Positions 48,115-57,132 of a stretch of DNA of 64,000 nt are shown in pieces. Location of the stretch: NCBI GenBank assembly GCA_963781705.1, contig CAWAGP010000010.1, positions 496,001-560,000 on the forward strand, in the 5' to 3' direction. This stretch comes from JALYGJ01 sp963781705 (lineage in GTDB: Bacteria > Chloroflexota > Limnocylindria > Limnocylindrales > CSP1-4). The notes below the pieces were generated by a model, which ran no database searches, was not told the DNA's origin, and saw only the letters and a list, made by a program, of their open reading frames with translations. Position 1 is the stretch's first letter. Each line of letters starts with the position of its first letter. A program made the position numbers and the translations under genes.

Positions 48115-49152
48115 CTACACGGTCCGCGTGATCTTGTGGATGGTGCGCGGGTTGTCAGGATCCAGGCCGCGGGCGGCCGTCAGGTGGTACGTGTACAGCT
48201 GGGCGGGGACGATGGACACCAGTGGCGACAACCACCAGGCGACTGACGCCGGGAGAGCCAGGCCGCGATCGATGGCGCGGATTTCGGCCGAATCGGACAG
48301 GGCCAGCAGGCGTACGCCTTGGACGTCGACCAGGCGCCGCAGCAGCTCGAGCTGAGCTTCCAGGGCAGGCCCTGAGGGAGCGACGGCGAGTACCGGCAGG
48401 TTGTGCTCGGCGAGCGCGAGCGGGCCGTGCTCGAAGTCGGCGGCGGAGAACGACAACGCCGGCAACTGGCTCAGTTCCTGCATCTTGAGCGCCCACTCGC
48501 GCGCGGTGGCGTAGGAGAAACCGCGGCCGAGCACGACGCAGCGGGCGTACTGGGCGAATTCGCGAGCCAGCTCGGCGGCCTGCTGTTCGCCGCCGAGGGC
48601 GCCGGCCATCCATTGCGGAACCTGCTGTAGTTGCGCGGATTCCGCTGGGCTGAGCTCGTCGATGGCCGCCGACAGCAGCGCCATGGCCATCAACTCATTG
48701 GAGTAGGTCTTGGTAGCCGCGGTCGCCAGCTCGGGACCTGCGCGCAGGTCGACCACGCAATCTGCCGCCTCTGCCAGGGGCGAGGCAACGTCGTTGGTGA
48801 TGGCCACCGTCGGGGCGCCCTGCCGGCGCGCCTCGTCGAGCACGGCGATGATGTCTGGCGAGCGACCCGACTGCGATATGCCTACTACCAGCGCGTCCTT
48901 CAGCGCCGGCCGCGCGTGGTAGAGGGTGATGGTCGAAGGCGTCGCCAAGGCGACCGACAGTGAGTTGCGCACCGCCAGCAGGTACTGCGCGTAGAGCGCG
49001 GCGTTGTCAGAGCTGCCGCGCGCGGCAATGACCACGAACGTGGGCCGCTGCCGGCGCATCTCGGCCGCGACCGGCTCGAACTGCTCGCCGGCGCCGTCGA
49101 GCAGGCGCGTCACCGCCGCGGGCTGCTCGAGAATCTCGTCGTGCAGGCTCAT
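48115..49152 (-). CDS. Double-SIS sugar isomerase/deaminase (NagB-II or AgaS-like)
   Basis: 345 residues with two SIS domains. The first carries ISQSGRSPDI and AATKTYSNELMAM, the second AADFEHGPLALAE with the GlmS-type catalytic His. This layout is that of the isomerase half of GlmS and of NagB-II/AgaS, which deaminate glucosamine-6-phosphate or related sugars. A single-SIS MurQ is excluded by length. The start ATG 49152 abuts the GH3 stop. It is the last gene of the amino-sugar operon, delivering fructose-6-phosphate to glycolysis. Confidence 0.88.
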   Translation of the reverse strand: MSLHDEILEQPAAVTRLLDGAGEQFEPVAAEMRRQRPTFVVIAARGSSDNAALYAQYLLAVRNSLSVALATPSTITLYHARPALKDALVVGISQSGRSPDIIAVLDEARRQGAPTVAITNDVASPLAEAADCVVDLRAGPELATAATKTYSNELMAMALLSAAIDELSPAESAQLQQVPQWMAGALGGEQQAAELAREFAQYARCVVLGRGFSYATAREWALKMQELSQLPALSFSAADFEHGPLALAEHNLPVLAVAPSGPALEAQLELLRRLVDVQGVRLLALSDSAEIRAIDRGLALPASVAWWLSPLVSIVPAQLYTYHLTAARGLDPDNPRTIHKITRTV

Positions 49153-50724
49153 CTAATCGGTCCGGCCGCTCTGCTCGAGTCCGTGGCCGCGCGGGTGCAG
49201 GTCACCCAACCGCACCGGTAAATGCCCGCTCATGTCCTGGGTGCCGAACAGCGCGGCCGCGAGCGCCTCGATCGTCGGGCCCAGGATGCCGTACGAGCAC
49301 ACGTAGGTTCGCGTGGTCGGGTAGGCGAGCAGATCCCACGGCGTGCGCAGGGCGACTGCCACCGTCGGCACGCCGAGGGCCAGCACGCGGCTGGCCAGGT
49401 CGGCCTGGGCAGGCAGGATGTTGGCGCTCACGGTACCGAGAATGATCGCGTCGTAGTCGCGCAGGCGCTCGAGCAGCGCGGAGTCGGGCGGTGCCAACGG
49501 CTCGACAATGAACAAATCGGTCGCGCGGTGGTGGGCGCGGATCGCCTTGGCCAGCAACGCCGGTACATATGACGAGGTGTCGGCCGGCGTGAGGTCGACC
49601 GGGCGCGGCTGGATCACCGCGATGCGCGCCCCGGCGCCCAGCCGCAGCGGCAGCAGAGCGTCGTCGTTGCGTACCAGCGTGATCGATCGCGCCGCCAGCT
49701 CTGCCGCGAGCGAGCGGTGCGCCGCGCAACCGACGGTCTCCAGGCCGGGGGCAGGTGGCGCGGCCGCCAGCCAGGCGCGTGTCGCGGCCAGGCGTTCGTG
49801 CGCAGAGCGGCCCGCCTCGCTATCGATCAGCCGCCGCCGCTCGGCCTGCGTGAGGGCCGCTTCAAGGCGCGCCAGCAGCTCTTCATCAGGCGTCGCCAGC
49901 AGCAGGTCCTCACCGGCCCGCACGGCGCAGATGACGTCGACGATCTGGGCGACGCCCTGCGCCAGGGCGTGCATGTCGAGTGCGTCGGTGATGGTCAGGC
50001 CGGTAAAACCGAGTTCGTCGCGCAGCAACTGGGTGACGATTTTGCCGGACAGGCTGGCAGGCAGAGACTCGTCCCCGGTCAGGTCGGGCACGGCGAAGTG
50101 GCCGGCCATGACCAGGCGCGCACCTGCTGAGATTGCCGCGCGGAAGGGCACCAGCTCGCGTGCCTCGAGTGCCTCTCGGTCGCCAGCGACAACGGCCAGG
50201 GCGTGGTGCGAGTCGACTGCTCCCTCGCCGTTGCCGGGGAAGTGCTTGGCGGTCGCGGCGACGCCCTCGGCCTGCAGCCCACGTACCGTCGCTGCCACCA
50301 GCCGGGCGACGGCCTGTGGGTCGTCGCCGAAGGAGCGTATGCCCAGCGCAGGGTGCGCCGGGTTGGTGGCCAGGTCGCACACCGGCGCGTAGTCGACGTT
50401 GACGCCCAGCGCGCGCAGTTCGCGGCCGATCGCGCGCGCCACCCGCTCGGCGAGGTCCTCGTCGCCCACGGCGCCTAGAGCCATCGCCCCGGCGAACGGC
50501 GTCGTGTCGTCGCCCATGCCCACCAACTGGCCGGTTTCCTGGTCCGCCGCGATGAGCAGCGGCGCCTCGGGCGGCCGGGCCGCCGCCTGCAGCGACTCAG
50601 TCAGCGCCCGCACCTGCCGAGCCGAGGCGACGTTCGTGCGGAACAGCGTCACGCCGGCGATCGGCCGCTCCCTGGTGGTTGCGGCGAAACCAGCCGGCGG
50701 TTCCGTGCCGGCGAACGCGACCAT
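49153..50724 (-). CDS. GH3 beta-N-acetylglucosaminidase (NagZ-like)
   Basis: 523 residues: a GH3 barrel and a second GH3-C lobe. ATAKHFPGNG and DSHHAL are the KHFPGxG...DSH loop that supplies the His-Asp acid/base of NagZ-type enzymes; the nucleophile Asp is in LTITDALDMHA. There is no signal peptide, so it acts inside the cell on imported oligosaccharide. ATG 50724 follows 14 bp after the permease; no ATG, GTG or TTG lies just before. The C-terminal lobe and operon context suggest GlcNAc-containing disaccharides, including peptidoglycan fragments. Confidence 0.92.
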   Translation of the reverse strand: MVAFAGTEPPAGFAATTRERPIAGVTLFRTNVASARQVRALTESLQAAARPPEAPLLIAADQETGQLVGMGDDTTPFAGAMALGAVGDEDLAERVARAIGRELRALGVNVDYAPVCDLATNPAHPALGIRSFGDDPQAVARLVAATVRGLQAEGVAATAKHFPGNGEGAVDSHHALAVVAGDREALEARELVPFRAAISAGARLVMAGHFAVPDLTGDESLPASLSGKIVTQLLRDELGFTGLTITDALDMHALAQGVAQIVDVICAVRAGEDLLLATPDEELLARLEAALTQAERRRLIDSEAGRSAHERLAATRAWLAAAPPAPGLETVGCAAHRSLAAELAARSITLVRNDDALLPLRLGAGARIAVIQPRPVDLTPADTSSYVPALLAKAIRAHHRATDLFIVEPLAPPDSALLERLRDYDAIILGTVSANILPAQADLASRVLALGVPTVAVALRTPWDLLAYPTTRTYVCSYGILGPTIEALAAALFGTQDMSGHLPVRLGDLHPRGHGLEQSGRTD

Positions 50725-50738
50725 CAGCCGCGTCGAGG

Positions 50739-51635
50739 TCAGGACTTGACGGACCCCGCCAGGATCCCACGGACGAACGCGCGCTGCAGGATCAGGAATA
50801 CCACCAGCGGCACAATCATGGTCACGAAGGCGCCCGCGGTGAGCACGTGCCATGCCTCACCGTGACTGCCGATCAGGTTGTAGAGCGCTATCGGCAGGAC
50901 CAGCACGTCGGCGTTGAAACCCAGGAATACATACGCCACCAACAGGTCGTTCCAGACCCACAGGAACTGGAAGATGGCGAAGGCGCCGAGGGCCGGAATC
51001 GACAGCGGCAGCACGATGGTGCGGAAGATCTGGTAGTGGGTCGCACCGTCGATGGAGGCCGACTCGAACAGGTCGCGCGGCAACTGTGAGATGAAGTTGT
51101 AGAGCAGGAAGATCGCCAGCGGCAGCCCGAACGCGGTGTGTGCCAGCCAGATACCCAGGAACGTGCCGGTCAGGTGGAAGGTGGAGTAGATCTGGAGGAC
51201 CGGAATGAGCGCCATCTGGATGGGCACGACCAGCAGGCCGACGACGATCGAGAACAGCAACCCCCGCCCACGGAAGGGGATCCACGCGAAGGCGTACGCG
51301 GCGAAGGCGGCCATCGTGATCGGGATGACCGTGCTCGGCAGGGTGACTATCAGGCTGTTCAGGAAGGCATTGCCCATGCCCTGGCCGTTGATGACCTGGG
51401 CGTAGTTGTCGATCGTCCATTGCGAGTTGAACAGGTTCAGGAGCGCGTCCCACCAACCGGTCAGCGTGATGTCGCGGGCCGGCCGGAACGAGCTGACCAG
51501 CAGGCCGAAGGTCGGCAGCGACCACAGCACACAGATGCCGATGACCGCGACGCGCAGCGGCATGCTGCGCATGAATAACGGGCGCCATCCGCGGATGCCG
51601 CTCAGGCGAGACTGGGGCTTGGCGACGGCGGTCAT
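50739..51635 (-). CDS. Sugar ABC transporter permease (MalG-like)
   Basis: 298 residues with six transmembrane helices and the EAA loop ESASIDGATHYQIFRTIVLP, which docks the ATPase. It overlaps the MalF-like gene by ATGA. The N-terminal cytoplasmic leader is about 25 residues. No ATPase gene is in the operon, as in systems served by a shared MsiK-type ATPase. Confidence 0.95.
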   Translation of the reverse strand: MTAVAKPQSRLSGIRGWRPLFMRSMPLRVAVIGICVLWSLPTFGLLVSSFRPARDITLTGWWDALLNLFNSQWTIDNYAQVINGQGMGNAFLNSLIVTLPSTVIPITMAAFAAYAFAWIPFRGRGLLFSIVVGLLVVPIQMALIPVLQIYSTFHLTGTFLGIWLAHTAFGLPLAIFLLYNFISQLPRDLFESASIDGATHYQIFRTIVLPLSIPALGAFAIFQFLWVWNDLLVAYVFLGFNADVLVLPIALYNLIGSHGEAWHVLTAGAFVTMIVPLVVFLILQRAFVRGILAGSVKS

Positions 51636-52840
51636 GACCCAACTCCCTGTTGGCGCAGGTTGCGCAGGTTCAGAAACATGATCGGCAGCACGGCGATGAA
51701 GAGCACCGTTGCGAGGGCGGCGGCGCGGCCGTCCTGGAAGAACACGAATTTGTCGATGAACATGCGGTTGGCGACCACGTCCGTGTCGAAGCGGCCGCCG
51801 GTCATCACGAAGACGATGTCGAAGATCTTCAGCACGGCGATCGCGATCGTCGTCGCGACGGTGATGATCGAGCCCTTGATGATCGGCACGATCACCTGGA
51901 AGAAGATCTGTCGCTCACCGGCGCCATCGAGCCGAGCGGCCTCGATGACCTCCACCGACACGCCCTTGATGGCCGCGGACAGCACGACCATGGCGAAGCC
52001 GGTCTGCAGCCAGATCATGATCACGATCAACGCGTAAGTGTCGACCGGGCCGGTGACCGCCAGCGCGGGGGTCACCGTGCCCAGGGAAACGGTGCTGTGG
52101 ATCCAGTCGACCGGGCTGAAGCCCAGGCTGGTCCAGAAGGCGTTCAACAACCCGTACTGCGTGTGGCCCGCCGGCTGCCACGCGTAGATGAAGCGCCAGA
52201 TCACGGATGCGCCGACGAGCGAGATGGCCAGCGGCAGGAAGATGAAGGTCTTGGCCAGCGCCTCACGGCGGATGCGGTCGACCATTCCGGCGATGATCAG
52301 GCCGAGCAGCACGCTGCCGCCGGTGGCCACGACCAGCCAGATGATGTTGTTGCGGAAGACGGCCAGGATGTCGGGATGGAGCATCTGGCCATAGTTGTCG
52401 CTGATGCCCTGGTCGGCGATGATGCTCGTCCAGACCGTTGAGACGGTCGAATAGACGAGGTAGATGCCGAGCAGCGTCAGCGCCGGCACGACGAAGACCC
52501 ACGGGATGATGCGCGCCTGCATGCGCGGCTTGAGCAGGCCAACGAGGGCGGACAGGCCCGAGTAGATGAGCCACACGCCACCGACGCCCACCAGCAGCGC
52601 TACGGCAGCGAGGATCAACTTGGCGTAGAACTGATCACCGCGCCCATCGCGCAGGGCCTGTGCGCCGATGGGGTTGCCCAGTGCGTCGTAGATGGACGCG
52701 AGCAGGTTCGCAGCGCTCTTGGGGTCGGCCAGGAAGGCGACCCCAACGATCACGATGGCTATCCCGGCCACCGCACCAAGCGGCACCAGGTAACGCCCAA
52801 GGGTGTCGCTTCGCGGCTTGGCCGCTACCTCAGCAGTCAT
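51632..52840 (-). CDS. Sugar ABC transporter permease (MalF-like)
   Basis: 402 residues from ATG 52840, preceded by GGAGGAGAGGAG. About 100 residues with two extra hydrophobic segments (LVPLGAVAGIAIVIVGVAFL, then ILAAVALLVGVGGVWLIYSG) come before the usual six-helix core. The EAA loop is EAARLDGAGERQIFFQVIVP. The N-terminal extension is longer than in typical MalF-family permeases of GC-rich bacteria. It works with the MalG-like protein and the binding lipoprotein upstream. Confidence 0.94.
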   Translation of the reverse strand: MTAEVAAKPRSDTLGRYLVPLGAVAGIAIVIVGVAFLADPKSAANLLASIYDALGNPIGAQALRDGRGDQFYAKLILAAVALLVGVGGVWLIYSGLSALVGLLKPRMQARIIPWVFVVPALTLLGIYLVYSTVSTVWTSIIADQGISDNYGQMLHPDILAVFRNNIIWLVVATGGSVLLGLIIAGMVDRIRREALAKTFIFLPLAISLVGASVIWRFIYAWQPAGHTQYGLLNAFWTSLGFSPVDWIHSTVSLGTVTPALAVTGPVDTYALIVIMIWLQTGFAMVVLSAAIKGVSVEVIEAARLDGAGERQIFFQVIVPIIKGSIITVATTIAIAVLKIFDIVFVMTGGRFDTDVVANRMFIDKFVFFQDGRAAALATVLFIAVLPIMFLNLRNLRQQGVGS

Positions 52841-52873
52841 GGGCTCCTCTCCTCCCACAGCCGGGTAATGCTA

Positions 52874-52907
52874 CCCGGGCGCGCAGCGTTGCCGCTGCGC
52901 GCCCGGG
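52874..52907. terminator. Very stable hairpin between binding-protein and permease genes
   Basis: A perfect 15-bp GC-rich stem (CCCGGGCGCGCAGCG and its complement) has a 4-nt loop. It lies inside the operon between the substrate-binding protein gene and the first permease gene. Such hairpins stabilise the upstream message or partly terminate, giving more binding protein than permease. There is no T run, so it is probably not a full terminator. Confidence 0.75.
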
Positions 52908-52928
52908 CACAGTTGGTCGTTCAGTCGC

Positions 52929-54473
52929 TTACTGAGTCGGCCAGCTGTCGTCGATCGCCTTCAAGACGTCAGCGGTCGACGGGTTGGTCCCGCCGCCGTT
53001 GATCCAGTTGGACAGCTGCGTCCACTCCGAGCCTGCGCCGACAGACGGCGGCATCAGGTCGGAAGCGTCGAAGCCGAATGACTGGGCGGTGGCCACGATC
53101 TGCGACGCAACCTGCAGCTTGTAGCTGCTGGTGTACCAGTCGGCCGGAGTCGACTGGTTGGCCGAGATCGCGCTGCCGGCGCGGATCCAGTTCTCGGTGC
53201 CTTCCGGCGTCGAGAGGAATTCCGCTACGGCGAGCACCTCGGGCCGAACGGCGGAGCCGTCAGCCGGGGCGGGGATGAGCAGGGTGTCACCGGAACCCTC
53301 GACCGCATTGCCCTGTGCCGGGTCGATCTGCGGGAACTCGAAGATGCCGATGTCCTGGCCGAGGATGTACTGCGAGGTCGCTGCGCCAGCCTTGACATCC
53401 GGGAAGAAGTCGGGGCCGTACCACGTTGCCTGCTTCTGCATCCAGCAGCCGGGCGTGAAGCCGTCCCAATTGTCGCCGGCCGAAGCGGGCGGGAACATCG
53501 GATCCATCGGATCGGTCTGATGGGTCGCGATGATCGCCGGCACGCCACCGTAGACGTAATCGGGGGTGAAGAAGATCTTGGCCAGGTAATCGTCCATGGC
53601 CGACACAATGCCTGGATCCTCGAAGGTGACCTGGTGAGTGATCCAGTTGTTGTAATAGTCGATGCCCTTGGTCTTGAGGACGACTTCCTCGAGCCAGTCG
53701 GTCGCTTGCCAACCGGTCGCGGTGCCGGCCTCCATGCCGATGCACCAGGGGTTGCCGTTGCCGTCGGCAACGATCTTGTTCGACAGGTCGAGCAGTTCCT
53801 GCCAGGTCGTCGGGACCGTGTACCCGGCGGCCGCGAAGGCCTTGATCGGATACCAGACCGTCGACTTGACGTCGACCTTGTACGGGATGCCCCAGATGTG
53901 CGTGCCGTCGGTCACCAGGCCGATGGTCGCGGGGTGCTCGGTGTTGAGCTTGCTGATCTCATCAGCGGTGAGCAGCGTGCCGAGGTCGGCCAGCTTGCCC
54001 GCGGCGCCGTAGGCATCAACGCCAGACGGCTGAGCGAGCATGGCCAGGTCGGGCGGCGCGCCACCGTCGATGCGCGTCTTGAGCACGGTCTCATGGCTTG
54101 AGCCGACACCCTCGACGTTGATGGTGATACCCGTCGCCGCTGCGAAGTCAGCGACTGAGGCCGCGAAGTTGGCGCCCTCGCCGCCGATCCACTGCGTCTG
54201 GATGTCGACCGTCTTGCCCTTGAAGGGCTGGCCGGCGCCCAACGCCTGATCGAGCGTGGCATAGCCGGTTGGCACCGACGGTACGGCCGGCGCCAGTGAC
54301 GGCGCTTCGGTCGGCATCGGTGTCCCGGGAGCCATCGACTCCGCCGGCTGACTTGCCGGTGGCTGCGTGGTGGGCTGCTGCGTCGGCGACGTGGTCGCAG
54401 TCGGTGTGCTGCTGCACGCCGCCGCTACCAGGATCGTCGCGGCGAGCAACGCCCATAGATTTTTCTTCCCCAT
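52929..54473 (-). CDS. Sugar-binding lipoprotein of ABC transporter
   Basis: 514 residues. The lipobox VAAACSS ends the signal peptide, and a Thr/Pro/Ser linker of about 50 residues tethers the domain. The rest is a family-1 extracellular binding protein (GKTVDIQTQWIGGEG, PPDLAMLAQPSG, WGIPYKVDVKSTVWYP). GGAGGAG precedes ATG 54473. It binds an oligosaccharide outside the membrane; the operon suggests chitobiose-like or muropeptide sugars. Its gene follows the ROK kinase by 74 bp. Confidence 0.93.
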   Translation of the reverse strand: MGKKNLWALLAATILVAAACSSTPTATTSPTQQPTTQPPASQPAESMAPGTPMPTEAPSLAPAVPSVPTGYATLDQALGAGQPFKGKTVDIQTQWIGGEGANFAASVADFAAATGITINVEGVGSSHETVLKTRIDGGAPPDLAMLAQPSGVDAYGAAGKLADLGTLLTADEISKLNTEHPATIGLVTDGTHIWGIPYKVDVKSTVWYPIKAFAAAGYTVPTTWQELLDLSNKIVADGNGNPWCIGMEAGTATGWQATDWLEEVVLKTKGIDYYNNWITHQVTFEDPGIVSAMDDYLAKIFFTPDYVYGGVPAIIATHQTDPMDPMFPPASAGDNWDGFTPGCWMQKQATWYGPDFFPDVKAGAATSQYILGQDIGIFEFPQIDPAQGNAVEGSGDTLLIPAPADGSAVRPEVLAVAEFLSTPEGTENWIRAGSAISANQSTPADWYTSSYKLQVASQIVATAQSFGFDASDLMPPSVGAGSEWTQLSNWINGGGTNPSTADVLKAIDDSWPTQ

Positions 54474-54547
54474 TCGGTACTCCTCCTACTTGTTCCCTGA
54501 CAACCAAGGTGGGAACGTCTCTGTTATCCCCCGGCGGGTCTGCTGAT

Positions 54548-55570
54548 CTAGCGCTTGCCCACCCCCTCTCGCTGTTCGGCTGCGACGCGCTTCCGGGCGA
54601 TCGCGGCGGCCCCTCGGGCGCCCGCCTCGATCTCCGGCGAGAGGAGTTCGATAATAGCCCCGCCGAAAACCGTGTCGGCAAGCGCCGACGCAGCGCGCTC
54701 ATCGCGGATCGCCTCACGCAGCGGCGCGAGCAGGTTTTCACCGGCGGCCGCGACGCCGCCGCCGATCACGACGTGGCGAACGCCAACGGTCAGCATCAGG
54801 CCGAGCAGAGCCCGTGCCAGGCTGCCGGCGACGCTGACGACGATCTCGCCGGCCGCAGCATCGCCGGCGGCTGCTGCAGCGAAGACGTCAACCGCGCTGG
54901 CGGCTGCGCCGAGGCTGGTTGCTCGTCCGCTGGCCACGGTGGCGCGCGCCATCCGCCCGATTGCCGGACCGGCGCACATGGCCTCGAGGCAGCCAAGCTG
55001 GCCGCATGCGCAGCGCGGGCCATCCGGATCGGCCACGACGTGGCCGATTTCGCCGGCCAGTCCGTTGTCACCGCGAAAGACCTCGCCGTCGATGACGATG
55101 CCCGCCGAGATCCCGGTGCCGACACTGATGTAGGCGAGGTCGCTGTCGTACCCAGACGACGACCCGGCGCGCAACCACTCGGCGGCGGTTCGGGCATCGT
55201 GCTCGAGATAGCACGGCAGGCCGACCAATCGTTCAAGCTCGGGGCCGAGCGCGATGGTGGCGCCGCCCAGGTTGACGGCCAGCGCCAGGGTGCCCGTCTT
55301 TGGCTCGACCTGTCCCGGCACGGCCACGCCGACGGCCGTGATCGAGTGTTCATCGTCGTCGGCGAAATGATCGATGGCGCGCTGGACGAGTCCACTTAGC
55401 TGCGCCGTGAGCGCACGCGTCTCGGTCGGTTCAACGTGGCGTAGCAGGACATGGTCGTGGGCGTCGGTCACCACGCACGCCGCCTTTGTCCCGCCGACAT
55501 CGATGCCAACCGTCAATGTGGCGGAGCCGGCGTGCGCGGCGACCGCGGAGGAGGAGGGCAGACTGATCAT
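54548..55570 (-). CDS. ROK-family sugar kinase
   Basis: 340 residues. TVGIDVGGTKAACVV is the ATP-binding phosphate-1 loop. CACGQLGCLEAM is the ROK zinc site (CxCGxxGC), preceded by GEIGHV with the catalytic region nearby. There is no HTH, so it is a kinase, probably of GlcNAc or glucose. ATG 55570 overlaps the regulator stop as ATGA. GlcNAc kinase would feed GlcNAc-6-phosphate to a deacetylase, which is not in this window, then to the SIS protein. Confidence 0.9.
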   Translation of the reverse strand: MISLPSSSAVAAHAGSATLTVGIDVGGTKAACVVTDAHDHVLLRHVEPTETRALTAQLSGLVQRAIDHFADDDEHSITAVGVAVPGQVEPKTGTLALAVNLGGATIALGPELERLVGLPCYLEHDARTAAEWLRAGSSSGYDSDLAYISVGTGISAGIVIDGEVFRGDNGLAGEIGHVVADPDGPRCACGQLGCLEAMCAGPAIGRMARATVASGRATSLGAAASAVDVFAAAAAGDAAAGEIVVSVAGSLARALLGLMLTVGVRHVVIGGGVAAAGENLLAPLREAIRDERAASALADTVFGGAIIELLSPEIEAGARGAAAIARKRVAAEQREGVGKR

Positions 55571-56736
55571 CGGGTGAGGCTCAGGCCGAGTTCTACGGTC
55601 ATCAGCAACGCAGAGGCACCCAACACAACGTCGTTCTCGCGTGCGACGCCAAGCTCGAGACAGATGTCCCGGCCCAGTTGCGGCAGCGATCGCGCCACCG
55701 CCTCGGCGCGCACGGCGGCCAGCCAGTCGGCGCCGAGTTCCGTTACCGGTCCGATGAACATGACGTGGTTGACGTTGAGGGCCCCGATCAGCGCGCTGAC
55801 AGCCCGTCCGAGCATTGCGCCCGCATGCAGCACGATGTCGCGCGCCTCGGGTCGGCCGGCGGTGAAGGCGGCGACGAGCGCCGCGTAGTCGACGATCAAT
55901 GGGTCGGCGGCGTGGGCCGCCGCAACCATGGCCGGCACGCTGACGACTGTCTCGAGACATCCGGTGCGGCCGCAACGGCAATGGTGGCCGGTGTTGTCGA
56001 AGATTGTGTGCCCGATCTCGCCCGCACCCGATCCATCGCCCTGGAAGAGGTGGCCGTTGAGGATCACGCCGGCCCCGACTCCGCGCCCGATTCGCACCAC
56101 GACGAGGTTCCTTGGGCGCGGCTGACCGCCGAACATGAGCTCGGCGACCGCGGCGGCCTGGCTGTCGTTGGCGACGACCACCGGCGTGTTGAAGCGCCTC
56201 TCGACCAGTTGACCGAGCGCCAGATCGGCCCAATCCAGGTTGACCGACCAGCGCACGACACCGGTGCGCGAATCGATCAGGCCCGGCGCACCGATACCGA
56301 TGCCCAGCAGCGGCCCATCGCCGTTGCTGCGCGTCAGCGCGTCGATCAACTCGTACACGAGTTCGACGGCCTCGCGCCCGTTGCGGCCGACGAGCGGCAG
56401 GCTGAGCGAGCGCAGGATGTTGCCGCGCAGGTCGACCACGGCGCCGCTGAAGGTGGACTCGCCCAGGTCCAGTCCGATCAGGTGGCGGCCGTGCGCGCGA
56501 ACCTGGAGAAGGATGGGCGCCTTGCCACCGGTGGAGGGGCCGCGGCCTATCTCCTCGACCAGTCCGTCACGCAGGAGCTCGCCCACGAGTTGCGAGACCG
56601 TGGTTCGCGTCAAACTGGTCAGCCGGGCGACGTCGGCGCGGCTGACCGCGCTGCGGTCGTAGATCGCGCGCAACACCAGTCGCTGGTTGAAAACACGCGT
56701 CCGTCGATGAGTTGCCTTCTCGGGCAGGCTCGTCAT
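55567..56736 (-). CDS. ROK-family transcriptional regulator (NagC/XylR type)
   Basis: 389 residues. A winged helix-turn-helix (SRADVARLTSLTRTTVSQLV) precedes a ROK domain with LGLDLGESTFSGAVVD (seen as LIGLDLGES) and the zinc motif CRCGRTGCLE. It is the first gene of the sugar operon and probably represses it until a sugar binds. Three copies of an ACAAAG-type sequence lie upstream. ATG 56736 is used; no better start is seen. Confidence 0.92.
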   Translation of the reverse strand: MTSLPEKATHRRTRVFNQRLVLRAIYDRSAVSRADVARLTSLTRTTVSQLVGELLRDGLVEEIGRGPSTGGKAPILLQVRAHGRHLIGLDLGESTFSGAVVDLRGNILRSLSLPLVGRNGREAVELVYELIDALTRSNGDGPLLGIGIGAPGLIDSRTGVVRWSVNLDWADLALGQLVERRFNTPVVVANDSQAAAVAELMFGGQPRPRNLVVVRIGRGVGAGVILNGHLFQGDGSGAGEIGHTIFDNTGHHCRCGRTGCLETVVSVPAMVAAAHAADPLIVDYAALVAAFTAGRPEARDIVLHAGAMLGRAVSALIGALNVNHVMFIGPVTELGADWLAAVRAEAVARSLPQLGRDICLELGVARENDVVLGASALLMTVELGLSLTR

Positions 56737-56788
56737 GGCCCCGGGCTATCACTCCTCGCCGTCAACTCGCGCGACATTGGCAGCTGAG

Positions 56789-56847
56789 TTGACAAAGCGT
56801 GTTGTCGCACACTGAGAGCTTCTTTGTCAAGTCAGTGGACAAAGAAG
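56789..56847. promoter_or_regulatory. Operator region of the ROK-regulated sugar operon
   Basis: TTGACAAAG (56789), CTTTGTCAA (56822) and TGGACAAAG (56836) repeat one 9-mer. The last two form a perfect 10-bp inverted repeat, CTTCTTTGTC-N9-GACAAAGAAG (56819-56847). On the minus strand TTGACA elements are also candidate -35 boxes for the ROK regulator gene. The region is AT-rich relative to its surroundings. Confidence 0.7.
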
Positions 56848-56879
56848 TCGAGATGCCGCGTGGCCGCCGGGAATGGAGA

Positions 56880-56945
56880 AACCGGCGGGCCTGGGGAAGG
56901 CCCGCCGGTTTGTCTGGAGGAGGGCCGAGGGAGGGGGCCCTCCTA
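56880..56945. terminator. Two consecutive hairpins after the sensor-kinase operon
   Basis: AAACCGGCGGGCC and its complement form a perfect 13-bp stem (56880-56912). AGGAGGGCC and GGCCCTCCT form a 9-bp stem (56919-56945). They lie in a 396-bp gene-free spacer between the ROK operon head and the end of the kinase gene. The first stem has TTTG after it on the plus strand and TTTCTCC on the minus strand, so it may work in both directions. Confidence 0.7.
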
Positions 56946-57132
56946 TGGGGAGGAGGAGAACCGTTGGGTCGGGGGATGAGGGCCTGACCTACGGCAAGGA
57001 GATGTCAGCGGTTGTTCGTGGTTGCCTCGTGTCTGGATCGATTGCCGTCATAGTCGGGTCTCGCCCTTGGCCCAACCTGCAGGCTTGCTGGGGATTAGCT
57101 GAGAAAACGCCGCCCGCGGCGGGTCGTGGCGG

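Noticed and set aside
54548..56233. Long frame suggesting a 561-residue ROK fusion
   Set aside because: Its first 220 residues are the ROK regulator gene read in the wrong frame; the true kinase starts at 55570 with an ATGA overlap.
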